Assembly (NCBI RefSeq): GCF_016801865.2
Contig: NC_068938.1
Coordinates: 111,290,141 to 111,354,140 of the forward strand
Length of the DNA: 64,000 bases
Direction of reading: 5' to 3'
Source of the DNA: Culex pipiens pallens
Lineage: Eukaryota > Arthropoda > Insecta > Diptera > Culicidae
Below, one piece after another: positions 33,843 to 43,122 of the stretch; the stretch's first letter is position 1; every line of letters begins with the position of its first letter. A program made the position numbers and the translations under genes. Under the pieces are notes generated by a model. That model did no database searches and had not been told where the DNA came from. It saw only the letters and a list, made by a program, of their open reading frames with translations.

Positions 33843-33847
<5 letters not shown>
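29920..33847 (+). CDS. piggyBac transposase, three exons (590 aa)
   Basis: Exons 29920-30026, 30094-30668 and 32757-33847 join in frame (1773 nt). Introns are 67 bp (GTAATT...CACAG) and 2088 bp (GTAAGT...CTCCAG). The product is a DDE_Tnp_1_7-type transposase that cuts and pastes at TTAA. An acidic Ser-rich N-terminus precedes the catalytic domain. The conserved acidic residues fall at Asp220 (TIDERL), Asp298 (VTTDNFF) and Asp396 (KGAVDAGDF), spaced 78 and 98 residues apart, close to the classical moth enzyme. The strongly conserved block CVFRGKCPFRVYM is split exactly at the second intron, confirming the junction. The C-terminus has two cysteine-rich clusters (CNWCGKES to CREC, then CETC to CEKC) where one zinc-binding domain is usual. 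Length fits the family (about 590). No disabling change seen, so it may be active. Confidence 0.93.
30675..32712 (+). repeat. 2-kb (TTCAAAAA)n array in transposase intron 2
   Basis: About 250 copies of an 8-bp unit, highly uniform, with scattered single changes (for example near 31455, 31487, 31961, 32143, 32174 and 32273) and a few indels (near 31166, 31675, 31838, 32414 and 32476). It fills intron 2 almost from the donor (GTAAGT at 30669) to about 45 bp before the acceptor. A simple array this long is expected to vary in length between individuals. Confidence 0.98.
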
Positions 33848-33901
<54 letters not shown>

Positions 33902-33932
33902 GAGAGAGATAGAGATAGAGAGAGAGAGATAG
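33845..33932 (+). repeat. (GA)n microsatellite at the transposase stop codon
   Basis: An interrupted GA/GATA run begins with the TGA stop codon of the transposase, followed by purine-rich sequence to about 34130. Opposite-strand Ser/Leu-rich frames here are artefacts of the repeat. Confidence 0.9.
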
Positions 33933-34196
33933 AAAGAGAAAGAGAGTGCGAGCAAGAAAAAGAGTGTGGAAGAAAGAAAGAGAAGGACATAAACAGTGAA
34001 AGGGCAACAGAAAAACTGAAAGAATGAAAGAGAAAGAAAAAATAACAAACGAGCGAGCGAGATAGTAAAAGAACAGAACGAATGAGAGACAAAAAAGGAA
34101 AGTGAGAGAGAGAGAGAGAGGCCTGAATATCTTCAAACTCAAAAAAATATAAATACATTGGACTAATCATGAACTTTTGATTTCTTAGTAAGTAAT

Positions 34197-35148
34197 CCCA
34201 TAATTTGCCGTTTTCCGGGTTTCGCCGGAGTACCGGGAACCGGTCCCAAAGTGGCCAGATCGTTCCAAACATGGTTTTGGGGATCCTAGATGAGCTAGAT
34301 TTTGAAAATGGTGAACTGTGACACCCATATTGCTGGGTCCAAAATTGTTCTGAAATAATTCCGCAATTTGCCGTATTCCGGGTTTCGCCGGAGTACCGGG
34401 AACCGGTCCCAAAGTGGCCAGATCGGTCCAAAAATGGTTTTGGGGATCCTAGATGAGCTAGATTTTGAAAATGGTGAACTTTGACACCCATATTGCTGGG
34501 TCAAAAATTGATCTGAAAGAATTCCGCAATTTGCCGTATTCCGGGTTTCGCCGGAGTACCGGGAACCGGTCCCAAAGTGGCCAGATCGGTCCAAAAATGG
34601 TTTTGGTGATCCTAGATGAGCTGTATTTAGAAAATTGTGAACATTGACACCCACATTGCTGGGTCGAAAATTGTTCTGAAATAATTCCGCAATTTGCCGT
34701 ATTCCGGGTTTCGCCGGAGTACCGGGAACCGGTCCCAAAGTGGCCAGATCGGTCCAAAAATGGTTTTGGTGATCCTAGATGAGCTGTATTTAGAAAATTG
34801 TGAACATTGACACCCACATTGCTGGGTCGAAAATTGTTCTGAAATAATTCCGCAATTTGCCGTATTCCGGGTTTCGCCGGAGTACCGGGAACCGGTCCCA
34901 AAGTGGCCAGATCGGTCCAAAAATGGTTTTGGAGATCCTAGATGAGCTAGATTCTGAAAATGGTGTACTTTGACACCCATATTGCTGGGTCCAAAATTGT
35001 TCTGAAATAATTCCGCAATTTGCCGTATTCCGGGATTCGCCGGAGTACCGGGAACCGGTCCCAAAGTGGCCAGATCGGTCCAAAAATGGTTTTGGGGATC
35101 CTAGATGAGCTAGATTTTGAAAATGGTGAACTTTGACACCCATATTGC
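34197..35148 (-). repeat. right-arm 163-bp tandem array (about 5.8 units)
   Basis: Reverse complement of the left-arm array unit. Counted from the element end, units 1-3 match left units 1-3 in subtype. The fourth matches left unit 8, marked by a CTTTCAGATCAATTTTTG variant. The right arm therefore lacks about four units (652 bp) present on the left, or the left gained them. Confidence 0.93.
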
Positions 35149-35715
35149 CATGATAAAAATATTTGTATTATTGGCCGCCCCCTGACCGGTTCCCCCGCGG
35201 TATGGAACCTACCCGTCCAATCCGGAACAATTCCGGTGGTTCAAAATTGATGGTTAGCATTGTCTGTGGGTAGAACAATGATCATAACAAGAAAAAATGT
35301 ATTTTTTCCAAGATTTCTGTTTGAAAATCTATACGGGTCCCAAAAATTGCCATTTTTGACCCCATTTGACCCAGTGACCCACCGGAATATCTCCGGCCAC
35401 CGGAACATTTCCGGGTTCTGCGGGTCATTTTCGGAAAATAGACATTCTAACGAGTCCAACTAATAAAGAAGTATGCAAATTGGTTGAGTTTTCGCTGAGT
35501 TATGGTCATTTTAGTGATTCCAATTTCACCCAGGCCTATACGGGTTAAAAATAAAGTTTCCAGTCAAATCGAAGCACATGCAATTTGCAGTTTCCAATTC
35601 TGTGCACACTTGTGAAACGTGGTACGTTTTTACTTTCAAAGCACAAAAAAATACTCCATCATTCATAGTTTTCAAAATATTTACCATAAAACTTTAAAAA
35701 TCTATTTTCTGAAAC

Positions 35716-36310
35716 GGCCGTTGCAAACATTTTTCAAAGTTTATATAACCCACCAGGACAGAATTGGTTCCAAAAATCAAATATTTGTTCATAAAACTAG
35801 AAAATGTCAATGGAAATAGAAGTCTAAGGGACCATCCATAAACCAAGTGGACACTTTTTTGGGAATCTCAAACCCCTCCTTCCCCCCTCGTGGACAATAT
35901 TGTACATACAAAAAAAACTTGGACAATCTCCATACCTCCCCCCCCCCCCCTTTCTTTAAGTGTCCACGGTTTTTATAGATGGTCCCTAATCAACTGTAAA
36001 CAATTAAAAATGCCAATTTGTGCATTGATAATCATATTTAGCTTGTTTGAGCTCGATTGAAAATAATTCGAACTTTTATGAACTTACAATGTTCAGCACC
36101 GTAAAAATAAAAATCTCCCAAAATAAAATATTCGTCAATACTTAGAAATTTTTGAAACTAATGATTGCAAAACAACTGGACAGGTGTATTTCATTCAAAT
36201 GTTGAAACCGTGGCTTGTATTTATTTATTTTTTTTTTTTTGCCCATCCCCTTCCCCTTGACTTTGGTCAGCGTCGAGAGGCAAAAACTTTAAAAAATATT
36301 TGCAACGGCC
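35716..36310. mobile_element. GGCCGTTGCAAA-ended MITE, carrying a nested MITE
   Basis: Inverted ends GGCCGTTGCAAACATTTTTC and AAAAAATATTTGCAACGGCC, with further similarity inward (CAAAGTTT / AAACTTT). It contains the nested element at 35827-35987. Fragments of the family lie at 562-1052 and 10443-10598. Non-coding; starts 168 bp from the right TTAA of the piggyBac element. Confidence 0.7.
35827..35987. mobile_element. 161-bp MITE with AGGGACCATC ends
   Basis: Ends AGGGACCATCCATAAACC and TTTTATAGATGGTCCCT, followed inward by AGTGGACACTT / AAGTGTCCAC. The interior has a C run at 35940-35950. This end type is one I recall from mosquito genomes. It is nested in the MITE at 35716-36310. Confidence 0.75.
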
Positions 36311-36653
36311 TAAATGATCGTTGTCCTAAGATACACAACAGACGTGTAATATACGAATAAATCCTAATTCAAATATAATTTATCGAATTTCATATTGTTT
36401 CTCAATATATATTTTTTTCTGATACATTAATATCAGTTTTCTCTAAAATGTTACTTTTTTGAAAAGTCAGTACTTCTTTCTTTTATTTTTATTTTGCTGA
36501 ACCAGCGTTTTTTTGCACTGATTCAGCGTTTTATTTCTCTGACGTATGTTTTTTTTTCCGGCGGCAGTAGCTCGTGCCAAAATAAACAAGAAGATTATTC
36601 TGCTGGTTTTGAGTGAAACATCGCTAGTCCAGTGATTGTTTGCATTGGACTAG
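36311..36653. other. short unique intronic stretch
   Basis: AT-rich, with CAGCGTT / TTCAGCG words that recur loosely near 43540 and 62920. No complete element resolved. Confidence 0.3.
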
Positions 36654-36748
36654 CTCCACCAACTCACACGAAATCGGAAAAAAGTTGCCCCGACCCCTCT
36701 TCGATTTGCGTGAAAATTTGCTCTTTGCTCTAAGGGGTTATTTTGGGA

Positions 36749-39700
36749 GTTGAGTTGGAGAATTTGAACGGTGTGCGTCGCGGTCCTCACGCAGGATTTT
36801 CGTCGCCGTTTCCGTTTTTGTTGTCTCCCCGATTGTGCGTGTATTTCGATCCGGGCGGTTTCGGGATGTTTGACAGTTGAGTTGGAGAATTTGAACGGTG
36901 TGCGTCGCGGTCCTCACGCAGGATTTTCGTCGCCGTTTCCGTTTTTGTTGTCTCCCCGATTGTGCGTGTATTTCGATCCGGGCGGTTTCGGGATGTTTGA
37001 CAGTTGAGTTGGAGAATTTGAACGGTGTGCGTCGCGGTCCTCACGCAGGATTTTCGTCGCCGTTTCCGTCTTTGTTGTCCCCCCGAATTTGTGTGTATTT
37101 TGATCCGGGCGGTTTCGGGATGTTTGACAGTTGAGTTGGAGAATTTGAACGGTGTGCGTCGCGGCCCTCACGCAGGATTTTCGTCGCCGTTTCCGTCTTT
37201 GTTGTCCCCCCGATTGTGTGTGTATTTCGATCCGGGCGGTTTCGGGATGTTTGACAGTTGAGTTGGAGAATTTGAACGGTGTGCGTCGCGGTCCTCACGC
37301 AGGATTTTCGTCGCCGTTTCCGTCTTTGTTGTCCCCCCGAATTTGTGTGTATTTTGATCCGGGCGGTTTCGGGATGTTTGACAGTTGAGTTGGAGAATTT
37401 GAACGGTGTGCGTCGCGGTCCTCACGCAGGATTTTCGTCGCCGTTTCCGTTTTTGTTGTCTCCCCGATTGTGCGTGTATTTCGATCCGGGCGGTTTCGGG
37501 ATGTTTGACAGTTGAGTTGGAGAATTTGAACGGTGTGCGTCGCGGTCCTCACGCAGGATTTTCGTCGCCGTTTCCGTCTTTGTTGTCCCCCCGAATTTGT
37601 GTGTATTTTGATCCGGGCGGTTTCGGGATGTTTGACAGTTGAGTTGGAGAATTTGAACGGTGTGCGTCGCGGCCCTCACGCAGGATTTTCGTCGCCGTTT
37701 CCGTCTTTGTTGTCCCCCCGATTGTGTGTGTATTTCGATCCGGGCGGTTTCGGGATGTTTGACAGTTGAGTTGGAGAATTTGAACGGTGTGCGTCGCGGT
37801 CCTCACGCAGGATTTTCGTCGCCGTTTCCGTTTTTGTTGTCTCCCCGATTGTGCGTGTATTTCGATCCGGGCGGTTTCGGGATGTTTGACAGTTGAGTTG
37901 GAGAATTTGAACGGTGTGCGTCGCGGTCCTCACGCAGGATTTTCGTCGCCGTTTCCGTTTTTGTTGTCTCCCCGATTGTGCGTGTATTTCGATCCGGGCG
38001 GTTTCGGGATGTTTGACAGTTGAGTTGGAGAATTTGAACGGTGTGCGTCGCGGTCCTCACGCAGGATTTTCGTCGCCGTTTCCGTCTTTGTTGTCCCCCC
38101 GAATTTGTGTGTATTTTGATCCGGGCGGTTTCGGGATGTTTGACAGTTGAGTTGGAGAATTTGAACGGTGTGCGTCGCGGCCCTCACGCAGGATTTTCGT
38201 CGCCGTTTCCGTCTTTGTTGTCCCCCCGATTGTGTGTGTATTTCGATCCGGGCGGTTTCGGGATGTTTGACAGTTGAGTTGGAGAATTTGAACGGTGTGC
38301 GTCGCGGTCCTCACGCAGGATTTTCGTCGCCGTTTCCGTTTTTGTTGTCTCCCCGATTGTGCGTGTATTTCGATCCGGGCGGTTTCGGGATGTTTGACAG
38401 TTGAGTTGGAGAATTTGAACGGTGTGCGTCGCGGTCCTCACGCAGGATTTTCGTCGCCGTTTCCGTTTTTGTTGTCTCCCCGATTGTGCGTGTATTTCGA
38501 TCCGGGCGGTTTCGGGATGTTTGACAGTTGAGTTGGAGAATTTGAACGGTGTGCGTCGCGGTCCTCACGCAGGATTTTCGTCGCCGTTTCCGTCTTTGTT
38601 GTCCCCCCGAATTTGTGTGTATTTTGATCCGGGCGGTTTCGGGATGTTTGACAGTTGAGTTGGAGAATTTGAACGGTGTGCGTCGCGGTCCTCACGCAGG
38701 ATTTTCGTCGCCGTTTCCGTCTTTGTTGTCCCCCCGAATTTGTGTGTATTTTGATCCGGGCGGTTTCGGGATGTTTGACAGTTGAGTTGGAGAATTTGAA
38801 CGGTGTGCGTCGCGGTCCTCACGCAGGATTTTCGTCGCCGTTTCCGTCTTTGTTGTCCCCCCGATTGTGTGTGTATTTCGATCCGGGCGGTTTCGGGATG
38901 TTTGACAGTTGAGTTGGAGAATTTGAACGGTGTGCGTCGCGGTCCTCACGCAGGATTTTCGTCGCCGTTTCCGTTTTTGTTGTCTCCCCGATTGTGCGTG
39001 TATTTCGATCCGGGCGGTTTCGGGATGTTTGACAGTTGAGTTGGAGAATTTGAACGGTGTGCGTCGCGGTCCTCACGCAGGATTTTCGTCGCCGTTTCCG
39101 TTTTTGTTGTCTCCCCGATTGTGCGTGTATTTCGATCCGGGCGGTTTCGGGATGTTTGACAGTTGAGTTGGAGAATTTGAACGGTGTGCGTCGCGGTCCT
39201 CACGCAGGATTTTCGTCGCCGTTTCCGTCTTTGTTGTCCCCCCGAATTTGTGTGTATTTTGATCCGGGCGGTTTCGGGATGTTTGACAGTTGAGTTGGAG
39301 AATTTGAACGGTGTGCGTCGCGGCCCTCACGCAGGATTTTCGTCGCCGTTTCCGTCTTTGTTGTCCCCCCGATTGTGTGTGTATTTCGATCCGGGCGGTT
39401 TCGGGATGTTTGACAGTTGAGTTGGAGAATTTGAACGGTGTGCGTCGCGGTCCTCACGCAGGATTTTCGTCGCCGTTTCCGTTTTTGTTGTCTCCCCGAT
39501 TGTGCGTGTATTTCGATCCGGGCGGTTTCGGGATGTTTGACAGTTGAGTTGGAGAATTTGAACGGTGTGCGTCGCGGTCCTCACGCAGGATTTTCGTCGC
39601 CGTTTCCGTTTTTGTTGTCTCCCCGATTGTGCGTGTATTTCGATCCGGGCGGTTTCGGGATGTTTGACAGTTGAGTTGGAGAATTTGAACGGTGTGCGTC

Positions 39701-41687
39701 GCGGTCCTCACGCAGGATTTTCGTCGCCGTTTCCGTCTTTGTTGTCCCCCCGAATTTGTGTGTATTTTGATCCGGGCGGTTTCGGGATGTTTGACAGTTG
39801 AGTTGGAGAATTTGAACGGTGTGCGTCGCGGTCCTCACGCAGGATTTTCGTCGCCGTTTCCGTTTTTGTTGTCTCCCCGATTGTGCGTGTATTTCGATCC
39901 GGGCGGTTTCGGGATGTTTGACAGTTGAGTTGGAGAATTTGAACGGTGTGCGTCGCGGTCCTCACGCAGGATTTTCGTCGCCGTTTCCGTTTTTGTTGTC
40001 TCCCCGATTGTGCGTGTATTTCGATCCGGGCGGTTTCGGGATGTTTGACAGTTGAGTTGGAGAATTTGAACGGTGTGCGTCGCGGTCCTCACGCAGGATT
40101 TTCGTCGCCGTTTCCGTCTTTGTTGTCCCCCCGAATTTGTGTGTATTTCGATCCGGGCGGTTTCGGGATGTTTGACAGTTGAGTTGGAGAATTTGAACGG
40201 TGTGCGTCGCGGCCCTCACGCAGGATTTTCGTCGCCGTTTCCGTCTTTGTTGTCCCCCCGATTGTGTGTGTATTTCGATCCGGGCGGTTTCGGGATGTTT
40301 GACAGTTGAGTTGGAGAATTTGAACGGTGTGCGTCGCGGTCCTCACGCAGGATTTTCGTCGCCGTTTCCGTTTTTGTTGTCTCCCCGATTGTGCGTGTAT
40401 TTCGATCCGGGCGGTTTCGGGATGTTTGACAGTTGAGTTGGAGAATTTGAACGGTGTGCGTCGCGGTCCTCACGCAGGATTTTCGTCGCCGTTTCCGTCT
40501 TTGTTGTCCCCCCGATTGTGTGTGTATTTCGATCCGGGCGGTTTCGGGATGTTTGACAGTTGAGTTGGAGAATTTGAACGGTGTGCGTCGCGGTCCTCAC
40601 GCAGGATTTTCGTCGCCGTTTCCGTTTTTGTTGTCTCCCCGATTGTGCGTGTATTTCGATCCGGGCGGTTTCGGGATGTTTGACAGTTGAGTTGGAGAAT
40701 TTGAACGGTGTGCGTCGCGGTCCTCACGCAGGATTTTCGTCGCCGTTTCCGTTTTTGTTGTCTCCCCGATTGTGCGTGTATTTCGATCCGGGCGGTTTCG
40801 GGATGTTTGACAGTTGAGTTGGAGAATTTGAACGGTGTGCGTCGCGGTCCTCACGCAGGATTTTCGTCGCCGTTTCCGTCTTTGTTGTCCCCCCGAATTT
40901 GTGTGTATTTCGATCCGGGCGGTTTCGGGATGTTTGACAGTTGAGTTGGAGAATTTGAACGGTGTGCGTCGCGGCCCTCACGCAGGATTTTCGTCGCCGT
41001 TTCCGTTTTTGTTGTCCCCCCGATTGTGTGTGTATTTCGATCCGGGCGGTTTCGGGATGTTTGACAGTTGAGTTGGAGAATTTGAACGGTGTGCGTCGCG
41101 GTCCTCACGCAGGATTTTCGTCGCCGTTTCCGTCTTTGTTGTCCCCCCGAATTTGTGTGTATTTTGATCCGGGCGGTTTCGGGATGTTTGACAGTTGAGT
41201 TGGAGAATTTGAACGGTGTGCGTCGCGGTCCTCACGCAGGATTTTCGTCGCCGTTTCCGTCTTTGTTGTCCCCCCGAATTTGTGTGTATTTCGATCCGGG
41301 CGGTTTCGGGATGTTTGACAGTTGAGTTGGAGAATTTGAACGGTGTGCGTCGCGGCCCTCACGCAGGATTTTCGTCGCCGTTTCCGTTTTTGTTGTCCCC
41401 CCGATTGTGTGTGTATTTCGATCCGGGCGGTTTCGGGATGTTTGACAGTTGAGTTGGAGAATTTGAACGGTGTGCGTCGCGGTCCTCACGCAGGATTTTC
41501 GTCGCCGTTTCCGTTTTTGTTGTCTCCCCGATTGTGCGTGTATTTCGATCCGGGCGGTTTCGGGATGTTTGACAGTTGAGTTGGAGAATTTGAACGGTGT
41601 GCGTCGCGGTCCTCACGCAGGATTTTCGTCGCCGTTTCCGTCTTTGTTGTCCCCCCGATTGTGTGTGTATTTCGATCCGGGCGGTTT
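36749..41687 (+). repeat. 127-bp satellite-like array, about 39 units, with AABC higher-order structure
   Basis: The period is exactly 127 bp. Three main unit types are visible. A has TTTTTGTTGTCTCCCCGATT and GTGCGTG. B has TCTTTGTTGTCCCCCCGAAT and TTTTGATCC. C has CGCGGCCCTC and GATTGTGTGTG. Read left to right the order is mostly A-A-B-C, a 508-bp higher-order unit, with local slips such as A-A-B-B-C, B-A-B-C and A-C. Frames of 78 and 85 codons on the two strands repeat with the unit and are not genes. The array is far more GC-rich than its flanks. Confidence 0.97.
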
Positions 41688-42262
41688 AGCGTTTTCGCAT
41701 TTTAGTTGGTTTTATCTTTCCACAGCCGGCTGTCTAAGATTAAATCATCTATGCTAAACTCAACACCAAATAACCGGGAATAGTCTCATCCGCATACTCC
41801 GACTGATTGCCTTGAGAATGCATAATACATCACACCATTAAACAAAATTTATTGATTATTAGGTCGCATCATCATCCTCTATGTTGAATCCAGGCCATTA
41901 CCCCTACCCACTAACAAAATCCCAAGTAGAAGTAGTTTTCCGGCACACGCGGGGGTGTGGATATCGTATAGAACCCACCCTTGGTAGCAGCCTGTGCTAA
42001 CTAACATTCCCGTCCCATTCCCTCGAGATCTACAAACTGACATGGCGGGCGCCGTTGGTGGCCAACGACTGTTTCCTATTCGCACCGGCTCTAGTTTTGA
42101 TGATCGTGATGTTTTATCTTTTCAGCGCATTCATGCATGCTGTTGATAAGGGAAACATCATTTGATCGTTGAAGCGTGTGACCGGTTGTGCTGATGGGAT
42201 ATTATGGTCCTGTTCAGCAACGGAGAAGGACAACCATGGGTGGTCTCTCATGCTCATGCTCA
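41688..42262 (+). other. unique 3' segment and tail of the monomer-bearing insertion
   Basis: Follows the last, truncated monomer. It contains TTATCTTTCCACAG, a plausible splice acceptor, at about 41711-41725. It ends in TCATGC repeats directly before the second copy of the 28-bp duplication. No frame with a recognised domain. It probably corresponds to the 3' UTR of the LINE that mobilises the element. Confidence 0.5.
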
Positions 42263-43122
42263 TGCTCTTTGCTCTAAGGGGTTATTTTGGTTCCTTATCA
42301 CGAATCCGAGGTCCATTTTTTCATATTTCGTGACGGTGGGGCGGTACGACCCCTTTCATTTTTCTGGTTTTTTACTAAGACACGTTTTTCAGTGATTTGT
42401 AGCTCACAACCGTGAAGAGGTAGAAATTTGGTGTCAAAGGGACTTTTGTGTGAAATAAGATGCTCGATTTGATGGCGTACTCAAAATTCAGAAAAAAACA
42501 TATTTTTCATCAAAAAAAGTTAAAAATAGTTTAAAAATCGCTGCCATTTCCCGTTACTCAACTGTCAAAAATCGTGAGACATGTCATTTTATGGGAAATT
42601 TAATGTGCTTTTCGAATCTGAAATAACCCAGAAGGGTCATTTTTTTCCTTTAGAACAATTTTTTTTTAAATTACGTGTTTTTTCTAACTTTGCAGGGTTA
42701 CATTTTAGAGTGTAACAATGTTCTACAAAGTTGTAGAACAGACAAAAACACAAAATGATAAATAGACCCCTCATGCATGTATTCTTCACGAGTTATCAGA
42801 ATTTCACAAAAAAAATGAAAAAGTTATGATTTTGACCGTTTTTTCGGAGTTTTGAGTACGCCATCAAATCGGGCGTCTAATTTTACACAATTGTCCCATG
42901 AAATTTCTATCTCTTCATGGTTGCGAGCTACAAATAACTGAAAAACGTGTCTTAGTAAAAAACTAGAAAAATGAAAGGGGTCGTACCGCCCACCGTCACG
43001 AAATATCGAAAAATGGACCTCGGATTCGTGATCAGGAACCAAAATAACCCCTTAGCGCAGAGTTTCATGCAAATCGAAGAGGGGTCGGGGCAGCTGCTGT
43101 GTGAGTTGGCGGAGAATGACCC

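Larger units (their letters stand above)
27072..35544 (+). mobile_element. 8.47-kb piggyBac element with satellite-bearing inverted arms
   Basis: Bounded by TTAA at 27068-27071 and 35545-35548, the piggyBac target. The ends are CCCGTATAGGCCTGGG and CCCAGGCCTATACGGG. The outer 400 bp of each arm are essentially identical inverted repeats, followed by arrays of a 163-bp unit: about 10 copies on the left (27473-29131) and about 6 on the right (34197-35148). Between them lies a three-exon transposase gene with conserved acidic residues. Long arrays inside terminal repeats are unusual for piggyBac, whose ends are normally tens of bp. The matching arms suggest recent mobility or ongoing exchange between them. 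Confidence 0.93.
36747..42262 (+). mobile_element. 5.5-kb ORF-less retroposon-like insertion: 127-bp monomer array plus 3' unit
   Basis: A 28-bp perfect direct duplication (TGCTCTTTGCTCTAAGG and following, 36719-36746 and 42263-42290) flanks a 5516-bp insert. The insert has three parts: about 39 tandem 127-bp monomers, a 575-bp unique segment with no long frame, and a short TCATGC-repeat tail at 42248-42262. A long target duplication plus a simple-repeat tail is the signature of target-primed LINE or LINE-mobilised insertion. Monomer arrays at 5' ends are known promoters in some LINEs, for example mouse L1. I infer a non-autonomous element made of 5' UTR monomers and a 3' UTR, plus strand. 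Alternative: tandem amplification of a short insertion after integration. Confidence 0.72.
36654..43122. mobile_element. foldback MITE split by a 5.5-kb insertion
   Basis: Outer segments 36654-36746 and 42291-43122 form one foldback element once the insertion is removed. Its arms share CCAACTCACAC, GCCCCGACCCCTCTTCGATT, CTAAGGGGTTATTTTGG and GGTCGTACCGCCC with their reverse complements, over about 330 bp per arm. The core (42545-42800) has a fragment copy at 13555-13800. It is non-coding. Confidence 0.75.

Noticed and set aside
33582..34491. Minus-strand Ser/Leu-rich frames of 186 and 240 codons
   Set aside because: They arise from the (GA)n microsatellite and the antisense of the transposase and arm repeats.
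36749..41687. Possible CRISPR-like array
   Set aside because: The 127-bp units abut with no unique spacers and the window is eukaryotic.
36771..41757. Dozens of 78- and 85-codon frames on both strands
   Set aside because: They recur every 127 bp because the satellite unit is open in some frames. No start context, domain or codon signal.
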